64,000 nucleotides of DNA from Nitrospirota bacterium (lineage in GTDB: Bacteria > Nitrospirota > Thermodesulfovibrionia > Thermodesulfovibrionales > JdFR-88): contig JAKAKS010000031.1 in the NCBI GenBank assembly GCA_021813405.1, forward strand, positions 62,001-126,000, given 5' to 3'. Positions 56,621 to 64,000 of the stretch are shown piece after piece; position 1 is the stretch's first letter, and each line of letters starts with the position of its first letter. Position numbers and translations under genes: made by a program. The notes under the pieces were generated by a model. That model saw only the letters and a program-made list of their open reading frames with translations. It made no database searches and was not told the origin of the DNA.

Positions 56621-58474
56621 ATGGGCAATTATAGAGGCAACCTGGTCATATGCGGAGGCACCGGGTGCATAGCGGGCGGAGGGGCGAAGATAAGGGACGC
56701 CATGCAAGCCGAGCTTGCTGCCCGCGGCCTTGAAAAAGAGATAGGCATAGTCATGACCGGCTGCAACGGGTTCTGCGCCAAGGGGCCAATAATGACCGTT
56801 TACCCCGACGGCACTTTCTACGAAAAGCTTACCCCCGCGGACGTGCCGCTTATAGTGGAAGAGCACCTTTTAAAGGGCAGGCCTGTTGAAAAACTGATGC
56901 ATAAGGACCCCGTGCTCAAGCGGGCCGTTCCGGCGATGCACGACATTCCGTTTTTCAATCTCCAGGTTTTAAGGGCGCTAAGGAACAAGGGGCTCATAGA
57001 CGCGGAGAAGATTGAGGAATACATTGCAAGGGACGGGTACATGGCCGCGGCCAAGGCCCTGCTTCAGATGACGCCGGAGCAGATTGTAAACGAAGTGAAG
57101 GCCTCCGGGCTGCGGGGCAGGGGCGGCGCGGGTTTCCCCACCGGGGTTAAATGGGAGCTTTGCGCGCGCGTGCAGGGCGATGTCAAATACATACTTTGCA
57201 ACGGCGACGAAGGCGACCCCGGCGCGTTCATGGACAGAAGCGTCATGGAGGCGGACCCGCACGTGGTGCTGGAAGGCATGATAATAGCCGCCAGGGCGAT
57301 TGGGGCGCATAAAGGATACATCTATGTGCGCGCGGAATATCCTCTTGCCGTAAGCAGGCTTCAAATGGCGATAGACCAGGCAAATGAATACGGCCTGCTG
57401 GGCAAAAACATACTGGGCAGCGGGTTTGACCTTGATGTGGAAATTTACCAGGGCGCGGGCGCTTTCGTATGCGGCGAGGAAACCGCGCTGATGCGTTCCC
57501 TGGAGGGCAAGCGCGGCATGCCCATACCAAGGCCTCCTTTCCCGGCGGTGCAGGGTTTATGGAAAAAACCCACCGTGCTCAATAACGTGGAGACCTACGC
57601 AAATATCCCGCCCATCATCCTTAACGGGGCTGGGTGGTTCAGGGAACTGGGCACCGAAAAGTCCGCTGGCACAAAGGTGTTTGCCCTTACCGGGGCCATA
57701 AACAATATCGGGCTGATAGAGGTGCCGATGGGCATCCCTCTGCGGAAGGTCATTTACGACATAGGCGGCGGGCTAAAACAAGGCCGGCAGTTCAAGGCGG
57801 TGCAGCTTGGCGGGCCGTCGGGCGGCTGTATTCCAAAGGAACTGCTGGACACGCCTGTCACTTACGAGGACATCACGCAGACAGGCGCCATCGTCGGCTC
57901 CGGCGGCATGGTTGTGATGGACGAATCAAACTGCATGGTGAGCGTGGCCAAATTCTTCCTGGAATTCACCACGGACGAGTCCTGCGGGAAATGCCCGCCC
58001 TGCCGGATAGGCACAAAGATAATGCACGGCAAACTAAAGGACATAACCGAGGGCCTTGGCAAGCCGGGCGACATAGAGCTTTTGCAGGACCTGGCGCATG
58101 ACATAATTAACACGTCGCTGTGCGGGCTTGGGCAGACTGCTCCGAACCCGGTGCTAAGCACTATTAAATATTTCAGGGACGAGTATGAGGCCCACATAAA
58201 CGAGGGCTGGTGCAGGGCCGGCGTGTGCAGGCCGCTTACCACCTTCTATATCGATGCCTCCAAGTGCATCGGCTGCGGCGCGTGCGCCAGGGCCTGCCCT
58301 CAGAAGACGGTGTCCGGGGAGAAGAAAAAGCCCCATTCAATAGACCAGAGCGGCTGCATAAAATGCCGCTCCTGTTACGAGGCCTGCAAGTTCGGCGCTG
58401 TAAAAATAGGCCCAGGCAGCCTCAAGCAGAAATTGCTGGAGGAGGCGGAAGCAGCAAAAGGAGTTTCAGAATGA
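56621..58474 (+). CDS. NuoF/HndC-type flavoprotein with N-terminal [2Fe-2S] and C-terminal 2x[4Fe-4S]
   Basis: GLRGRGGAGFPTGVKWE; CNGDEGDPGAFMDR; ESCGKCPPCRIGT; CIGCGACARACP and CIKCRSCYEACKFGAV. Confidence 0.93.
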   Translation: MGNYRGNLVICGGTGCIAGGGAKIRDAMQAELAARGLEKEIGIVMTGCNGFCAKGPIMTVYPDGTFYEKLTPADVPLIVEEHLLKGRPVEKLMHKDPVLKRAVPAMHDIPFFNLQVLRALRNKGLIDAEKIEEYIARDGYMAAAKALLQMTPEQIVNEVKASGLRGRGGAGFPTGVKWELCARVQGDVKYILCNGDEGDPGAFMDRSVMEADPHVVLEGMIIAARAIGAHKGYIYVRAEYPLAVSRLQMAIDQANEYGLLGKNILGSGFDLDVEIYQGAGAFVCGEETALMRSLEGKRGMPIPRPPFPAVQGLWKKPTVLNNVETYANIPPIILNGAGWFRELGTEKSAGTKVFALTGAINNIGLIEVPMGIPLRKVIYDIGGGLKQGRQFKAVQLGGPSGGCIPKELLDTPVTYEDITQTGAIVGSGGMVVMDESNCMVSVAKFFLEFTTDESCGKCPPCRIGTKIMHGKLKDITEGLGKPGDIELLQDLAHDIINTSLCGLGQTAPNPVLSTIKYFRDEYEAHINEGWCRAGVCRPLTTFYIDASKCIGCGACARACPQKTVSGEKKKPHSIDQSGCIKCRSCYEACKFGAVKIGPGSLKQKLLEEAEAAKGVSE

Positions 58475-60975
58475 CGGAACTTACAATAAACGGGAAAAAG
58501 GTCCAGGCGGAGCCGAATGCCACAATCCTCAAGGCGGCACTGGACAATGGAATATATATCCCGCACCTCTGCTGGGATTCCAGGCTTGCCCCGTACGGCG
58601 GGTGCAGGCTGTGCCTGGTTGAGATTGAGGGGCAGAAAAAGCTCCTTGCCTCCTGCTCCACTCCGGCCGAAGCGGGCATGGTTGTGCATACCGAAACCCC
58701 CAAGCTGGCCAAGGCCAGGCGCACCGTGCTGGAGCTTCTGCTTGTCCATCATCCGCTGGACTGCCCGGTGTGCGACAAGGCCGGGGAGTGCGAGCTTCAG
58801 GACCTTGCTTTCAAGTACGGCCCCTCGGAAAGCCGGTTTGCCGACGAAAGAAAGCACGCGCCGGAAGCAAACGCCGCTCCGCTTATCGAGAGAAACCCAA
58901 ACCGGTGCATACTTTGCGGCAAATGCGTGAGGGTATGCAAGGAGCATCAGGGCGTGGGGGCCATAAACCTTATAGGCAGAGGGTTTGAATCCAAGGTAAG
59001 CCCGGCGTTTGAGGAGACGCTGGATTGCGAGTTCTGCGGGCAATGCGTGGACGCCTGCCCCGTTGGCGCGCTGGGGACAAAACCGTCAAAGTTCGGCTCC
59101 AGGGTATGGTTTCTGGAGGACAGGCAGAATATCTGCCCTTATTGCGGGGTAGGGTGCGCGGCCCTGCTGGGCATCAGGGAAGGCAAGATAGCCAGGGTGC
59201 AGGGCAAAGAGGGCGTGGGCATAAACAACGGTGACCTCTGCTCCAGGGGCAGGTTCGGTTTCGATTACATAGGCTCCGAGCACAGGCTTACCACGCCGCT
59301 TCTGCGCAAAAACGGCAACCTGGAGCCGGCAAGCTGGCAGGAGGCCCTTGAATACACCGCAAAGAGGATAAACGAAATAAAGGCGGCCCACGGGCCCGAT
59401 GCGATAGGCGCAATCGGCTCCGAGAGGTGCTCCGTAGAAGATAACTACATGCTGGTAAAGTTCATGCGGGAGGCCGTGGGCTCGGGCAATATCGATTCCC
59501 GCGCCAGCCTGGGTTTTGCCGTGCAGGCCGGGGCCATGGAGCAGGCATTCGGGGCCGGGCTTTTCCCAATGGATATAAACGCACCTTTGAAATCGGACTG
59601 CCTCTTCGTGCTGGAATCGGACCTCACGTCCACCCATCCGGTTTACGGGCTTAAGCTTATTGCGGCCAGACAGCAGGACGCCAGCCTGATAGTTGCGGAC
59701 TGGCGGGAATCCAAGCTGGCCAGGTGGGGTTCAAGCTGGCTTCGGATAAGGCCCGCCACCGGCGTGGCCCTGGTAAACGGGATTATGAGCGTCCTTATCG
59801 AAGAAGGGCTTTATTCCAAAAACACGGAGAAGCTGAACGGTTTTGAGGCCCTTAAAAAGGGCGTTGCCGGATACACCGCGGCAAAAGTGGCGCAGATTAC
59901 CGGCATAAATGAAGATGAGATACGTTTTGCGGCGCGCGAGCTTGCCGGTGCCAAAAATCCTATGCTGCTGGCCAGTTTCGGCAGCGCTGAAAACACCAAG
60001 AACAGGGCGGACGCCCTGGCGCTGATAAACCTTTGCCTGCTGCTTGGCCGCGGGCCGGAATCCCTTGGGTTCCCGCCGGAGCTGGCCAACTCCGCCGGGA
60101 TGCTTGCGGCCGGGGTCAAGCCCGCCGTAAACGGTACCGTAAACGGCGCTGCAAGCGGGAAAGGCCTTAAAGAGATGCTCTATGACGGCGCTGTAAAGGC
60201 CATGTACATAATGGGAGAGAACCCGGCTGTGACCTTCCCGGACTCTTCCAATGTTGAACAGGTGCTCAAAGGGCTGGAACTTCTTGTTGTGCAGGATATC
60301 ATGATGACGGCCACCGCCAGGCTTGCCCATGTGGTGCTGCCAGCCGCAAGCTGGGCGGAAAAGGAGGGCACTTTCATAGGGCTTTCGGGAAAACCCGAAA
60401 GGTCGTCAAAATGCCTTCACGACACCGGCGGCTCCCTGCCGGACTGGAAGATACTCTCCGATCTGGCAAGGCTCGTTAAAGCCGGCGGCGCAAACGGCCA
60501 TTCCGGAGAAGGGCCTGGCTTCGATATGGTGTCGGCTGAGGCCGTTTCTGCGGCACAGGCCGGTTTTGCGGATGCCAGCGCAGTGGCCGCAAACGCATCG
60601 TTTAATTTTACGGAGCAGGAAACTCCTGATATTGGAGATGGCGGATACCCGCTGACATTTGTCACAGGCAACCTGATGCAGCATTCAGGCAGCCTGAGCT
60701 CCCTTTCAAAAAACCTGGGCTCCGTATCAGCGGACGCCTACTTGCAGATTAATCCGGCCGACGCTGACAAGCGCTCGATTAAAAATGACGACTACGTAAA
60801 GATAACGTCCAAAACCGGAAAGTCTATTCTGCTTAAGGCAAACGTTACCGGCGAGGTGCCTGCCGGCACGGTGTTTGCCCCGTCTCACTTCGCGCATTCA
60901 GGGGTGAACATGCTTACCGCCCTGCCAAGAAACGGAGCGCCCCCGGTAGTGCCGGTTAAGATAGAGCCTGCGTAA
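58471..60975 (+). CDS. NuoG/formate-dehydrogenase-like molybdopterin oxidoreductase-family subunit
   Basis: Start refined to 58471 (RBS AAAGGAG); CWDSRLAPYGGCRLC; HHPLDCPVCDKAGEC; CILCGKCVRVC; CEFCGQCVDACP; CPYCGVGC; LPAASWAEKEGTFIG. Confidence 0.9.
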   Translation: MTELTINGKKVQAEPNATILKAALDNGIYIPHLCWDSRLAPYGGCRLCLVEIEGQKKLLASCSTPAEAGMVVHTETPKLAKARRTVLELLLVHHPLDCPVCDKAGECELQDLAFKYGPSESRFADERKHAPEANAAPLIERNPNRCILCGKCVRVCKEHQGVGAINLIGRGFESKVSPAFEETLDCEFCGQCVDACPVGALGTKPSKFGSRVWFLEDRQNICPYCGVGCAALLGIREGKIARVQGKEGVGINNGDLCSRGRFGFDYIGSEHRLTTPLLRKNGNLEPASWQEALEYTAKRINEIKAAHGPDAIGAIGSERCSVEDNYMLVKFMREAVGSGNIDSRASLGFAVQAGAMEQAFGAGLFPMDINAPLKSDCLFVLESDLTSTHPVYGLKLIAARQQDASLIVADWRESKLARWGSSWLRIRPATGVALVNGIMSVLIEEGLYSKNTEKLNGFEALKKGVAGYTAAKVAQITGINEDEIRFAARELAGAKNPMLLASFGSAENTKNRADALALINLCLLLGRGPESLGFPPELANSAGMLAAGVKPAVNGTVNGAASGKGLKEMLYDGAVKAMYIMGENPAVTFPDSSNVEQVLKGLELLVVQDIMMTATARLAHVVLPAASWAEKEGTFIGLSGKPERSSKCLHDTGGSLPDWKILSDLARLVKAGGANGHSGEGPGFDMVSAEAVSAAQAGFADASAVAANASFNFTEQETPDIGDGGYPLTFVTGNLMQHSGSLSSLSKNLGSVSADAYLQINPADADKRSIKNDDYVKITSKTGKSILLKANVTGEVPAGTVFAPSHFAHSGVNMLTALPRNGAPPVVPVKIEPA

Positions 60976-60987
60976 ACGGATGCAAAA

Positions 60988-61009
60988 GGGGCGGGGCAAT
61001 CCCGCCCCC
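60988..61009 (+). terminator. GC-rich hairpin after the redox operon, probable terminator
   Basis: GGGGCGGG-gcaat-CCCGCCCC; only a short AT-rich tail follows. Confidence 0.55.
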
Positions 61010-61196
61010 ATCCGCATTAAAATTTTTCTACATGCTTATCCTCGTTAATCTCCTGATTGCTGTTCTTGTTTGATTCCAGCCGGCATCTTTCCTGTTCCGC
61101 TTTCCGGCGGCGTCTGCCGGTATGCCTGAATCTCGCAACTGAGTTTTTCTTTTTTTCGCGGGGCGGTGTTCGCTTCCGTTTGGCCGCGTTTCGCTC

Positions 61197-62021
61197 TTAA
61201 CGGGACCGTGGCCGGTCTGCACCGGCGTTTTGCCTTGGCATTAGATTGCCCGTTGGGCGCGGCGGCGCGTGTACGTTGCGGCTGGTTGCCAGCGAAGCGC
61301 TCTTGGATGCTCCTGATGCAAGGCTTTGCAGATCGTACCGAACCTGGAAATCGGTAAGGGCCGAGACCTGCGCCTGCTGCATCAGGGCCGTTACGTCGAT
61401 GTCCACAAAATTGCCTTCGTCCGAGAAGAAGAAATCCAATGCCCGGTACGAAGTGGGCGTTATGAGTGGCGCATCGAAATCGGCTGCGGAAAGGCCGCGG
61501 AAAGGGTATTGTATCATGTCAACAAAAGTGGGGATAACGGATGCAAAATCCACATCGTCCACAAATACCTCCAGCACCGCGGAATTTATGGTTGCGTCAC
61601 CGGGCACCACCGGCTGCCCGGTGGCGCCGTCCAGCGGGAATGTATGGAAGGCCCGGAATTCCGGCAGGTCCGGGTTCGCGCTGTCTTCCCCAAAAAAATC
61701 CTTGGACGGGGCCACGGTTGTAGTATAGGTGTTCTGGACCGGGTCGAATTCGACGTCGCCGTCCGACAGGGGGTCGCTAAGTATCTGCACCGTGGCAGAG
61801 CCGGCAGTGGGCGATGTGTATGATACGGTAAGGAGCGGGGCGAAACTGGACGAAGTGTCATCCAGAGCAATAAATCCAGGCCCGGTTATGTTTGCCCCCT
61901 CATTATTGCCATTGCCGCACGATGCCACCATCGCCAGCAAAAGGGAAATGGCCAAAAACTTTGCGTTCCGGAACGTCCGGCATTTTTTCATTTTGGACTC
62001 CGCATAAATTATATATAGCAC
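61197..62021 (-). CDS. Secreted lipoprotein, DNRLRE-like
   Basis: Lipobox MVASCGNG; INSAVLEVFVDDVD...FVDIDVTALMQQ. Confidence 0.6.
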   Translation of the reverse strand: MLYIIYAESKMKKCRTFRNAKFLAISLLLAMVASCGNGNNEGANITGPGFIALDDTSSSFAPLLTVSYTSPTAGSATVQILSDPLSDGDVEFDPVQNTYTTTVAPSKDFFGEDSANPDLPEFRAFHTFPLDGATGQPVVPGDATINSAVLEVFVDDVDFASVIPTFVDMIQYPFRGLSAADFDAPLITPTSYRALDFFFSDEGNFVDIDVTALMQQAQVSALTDFQVRYDLQSLASGASKSASLATSRNVHAPPRPTGNLMPRQNAGADRPRSR

Positions 62022-62092
62022 TTTTTCAGCCGGTTATCCATTGCAGTTTATGCCCGGGGAAGCCTGACGCGCCCAAATGCTAAAATAAACGC

Positions 62093-62383
62093 ATGTTCGA
62101 GGAAAGGCATGATATTGACGAGGTGCTGGGCATTACCAGGTGCGTCCAGTGCGGGCATAGGCTGGACGGGGATGTGGAATGTCCTTTCTGTGCTGCTTTT
62201 GAGGGGCCTGTTACCGCAAACGGCAAGCCTGGAATGCCTAAGTGGGTTTATTTCACGGCCTGCTTTTTAACCTCACCCCTGAGCATTTATTTTGTTTTTA
62301 CCAACAACCGACTGAAATTGTATGAAAAGGTGCTCGCCGCGTCAGGCTGCCTGCTCTGGATGGGCCTTTATATGTGGCTTTAA
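62093..62383 (+). CDS. Small zinc-ribbon membrane protein
   Basis: CVQCGHRLDGDVECPFC followed by two hydrophobic segments. Confidence 0.55.
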   Translation: MFEERHDIDEVLGITRCVQCGHRLDGDVECPFCAAFEGPVTANGKPGMPKWVYFTACFLTSPLSIYFVFTNNRLKLYEKVLAASGCLLWMGLYMWL

Positions 62384-62529
62384 CCCCAGGGTTATTTACA
62401 CGTATTTCCGGAGAGTGGCCGAATAAACCCGGGCTTATCTCCCCGTTAAAGATATAACCTATACCAGATATCTGCTTAAACGACTGGACTGCCGCCCTGA
62501 GGATGATATGCTTTTAACGGGGAGGAATA

Positions 62530-63750
62530 ATGGAACAGAAAAGCGGATTCTGGAATGAGGAAACTGTGCTGCTGGCCGAGCACGACGCTTACGAAGCGGG
62601 GCGGGTTTGCAAGATACTGCAGAAGAACAATTATTCCGTCCTTCTGGCCTGCAACGGGGAGCAGGCGTTTGATACTGCCGTAAAAAGCAGCCCGTGCCTG
62701 GTGCTGGCCGCGGTGGACCTGCCGGGCACAAACGGGTTTGACCTGTGCAAGCAGATTAAGAATGAAAAAACGCTTGCCGGCGTGCCTGTTTTTCTCAGCA
62801 CCCCGTATTCCGAGACGGCGGACATATTAAAGGCCCTGGAGTGCGAGGCCGACAACCTGATAGTAAAGCCGTATGTGGAGCGTGCTTTGCTGACCAGGAT
62901 GGAATTTACAATGTCCAACCTGCGCCTGCACCGGCATAACCGTTTGCCCTCGGAGGGGATAGAGATTTTTTTAAAAGGCCGGCGGCACGTGGTAACATCC
63001 GGCCGCCAGCAGATATTGAACCTGCTTGTGTCCATGTTCGAGGCAGTAATGCACAAGCAGACCGATATCCTAAAAGCCGAAGAAAAGCTTAAAACCATGA
63101 ACGAGAACCTGGAAAGGATAAATCTGGAGAGGACCTCGGAGCTTATAGCCGAAATCGGCGAGAGAAAGAAAACGGAAGGCAACCTCAAGAGTTCCATTGA
63201 GGCGCTGAACAGGGCAAACCGGGCGCTGAGGACGGTTAATGCCTGCAACAGGGCAATGGTGAGGGCCTCAGGGGAGGAGGAACTGCTACAGGATGTGTGC
63301 CGGGCCATAGTGGAACTTGGCGGGTTCAGGCTGGCCTGGGCCGGCTGCGCCGCGCAAGGGCTTGAATCAAAGGACATTCGTCTGCTGTCCTTGGCCGGGT
63401 TTGCCGACCATGGGGGCTCCATTCATGGCCTGCCGGATACGGAATTTGGCGCCGGGCGGAAACCCGGAGGGCCTGTTCCAGTCGTGATCAGGAGCGCAAA
63501 GCATGTGCTTGTAGACGATATTTTATCGGACCAGTTCTGCCGCGAATGGAAAGACGAAGCGCTTAAATACGGGCTTGCCTCGGCCCTTGTAATCCCGCTT
63601 GTGCTGGAGGCCAGGTGTTTTGGTGTGCTTTGCGTCTGTTCTGCGGAAAAAGAAGCGTTCGGGCAGGATGAGATACGCTTCCTCAATACAATCGCCAACG
63701 ACCTTGTGTACGGGCTGGCCGCCCTCGGACGCCAGGAGGCAAGGGCCTGA
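62530..63750 (+). CDS. Degenerate receiver + coiled coil + GAF protein, no output domain
   Basis: REC-like N-term with VKPY; coiled coil; GAF-like C-term. Confidence 0.75.
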   Translation: MEQKSGFWNEETVLLAEHDAYEAGRVCKILQKNNYSVLLACNGEQAFDTAVKSSPCLVLAAVDLPGTNGFDLCKQIKNEKTLAGVPVFLSTPYSETADILKALECEADNLIVKPYVERALLTRMEFTMSNLRLHRHNRLPSEGIEIFLKGRRHVVTSGRQQILNLLVSMFEAVMHKQTDILKAEEKLKTMNENLERINLERTSELIAEIGERKKTEGNLKSSIEALNRANRALRTVNACNRAMVRASGEEELLQDVCRAIVELGGFRLAWAGCAAQGLESKDIRLLSLAGFADHGGSIHGLPDTEFGAGRKPGGPVPVVIRSAKHVLVDDILSDQFCREWKDEALKYGLASALVIPLVLEARCFGVLCVCSAEKEAFGQDEIRFLNTIANDLVYGLAALGRQEARA

Positions 63751-63867
63751 AAATTCCAGATTCCAGTATCCAGCCTTCCATTTTATGTGTTATCATAAGG
63801 CGTTAAGGGTTCGTTAAGGGGTAACGCCTTTAAACGGACCGACCCATCAAAACAGGAGGTGAAGTCA

Positions 63868-64000
63868 ATGCTAGGGGATCTCTTTCAACCCATGCACTTG
63901 ATCCTGATCCTTATCATAGCTCTTCTGGTATTCGGCCCCGGCAAGCTCCCGCAGATAGGGGCGGGGCTGGGCAAGAGCATCCGTGAGTTCAAGAAGGCCC
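63868..64000 (+). CDS. tatA: Sec-independent translocase TatA/E, 5' part (runs off window)
   Basis: AGGAGGTGAAGTCAATG; MLGDLFQPMHLILILIIALLVFGPGKLPQIGAGLGKSIREFKKA. Confidence 0.93.
   Translation, partial: MLGDLFQPMHLILILIIALLVFGPGKLPQIGAGLGKSIREFKKA

Noticed and set aside
58471-60975. [FeFe]-hydrogenase catalytic subunit
   Set aside because: No H-cluster motifs (such as TSCCPxW) in the C-terminal half; it contains CPYCGVGC and molybdopterin oxidoreductase features instead.
61158-61170. 13-mer GCGGGGCGGTGTT after a T-run, also at 37241-37253
   Set aside because: Short GC-rich match; chance recurrence in 64 kb is plausible and no larger shared context was seen.

Overview
The 64 kb window appears to come from a diderm bacterium. 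It is almost entirely protein-coding; I saw no rRNA, tRNA, CRISPR array or transposase. Main blocks: (1) 3-6713, the 3' part of a giant repetitive surface protein that is open through the left window edge. (2) 6836-37139, a large Wzx/Wzy-type exopolysaccharide (EPS) locus with an AsnB-GT9 fusion, Wzx, acyltransferases, Wzy-like proteins, glycosyltransferases, carbamoyltransferase, WecA-like transferase, FecR-like protein, Wza-like and Wzc-like proteins, O-antigen ligase-like protein and gmd/fcl. Secreted beta-helix-type proteins are encoded on the opposite strand at two places. (3) 37482-41874, hemB, a PPTase and a stand-alone A-PCP-TE NRPS-like protein. (4) 42138-49573, a subtilase with a CFI-box-like tail fused in frame to GspG, followed by gspH-gspN. 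(5) 49635-52309, a glycosyltransferase with an N-terminal GspE_N/MshEN-like domain and a barrel-like protein. (6) 52349-60975, a sigma54-type promoter followed by a regulatory and NADH/ferredoxin-type redox operon: REC-GcvH-like, HATPase, DRTGG, PHP, HATPase, REC-NuoE fusion, Fd, NuoF, NuoG/FDH-like. (7) A lipoprotein, a pseudo-receiver/GAF protein and a partial tatA. The best candidates for undescribed biology are the REC-NuoE redox operon, whose FDH-like subunit lacks the catalytic Cys/Sec; the protease-GspG polyprotein; a symmetric four-half-site operator found twice, each time between divergent EPS-locus genes; and the A-PCP-TE enzyme with FAASV and Cys-type TE motifs. All family assignments come from reading motifs; no database search was run.
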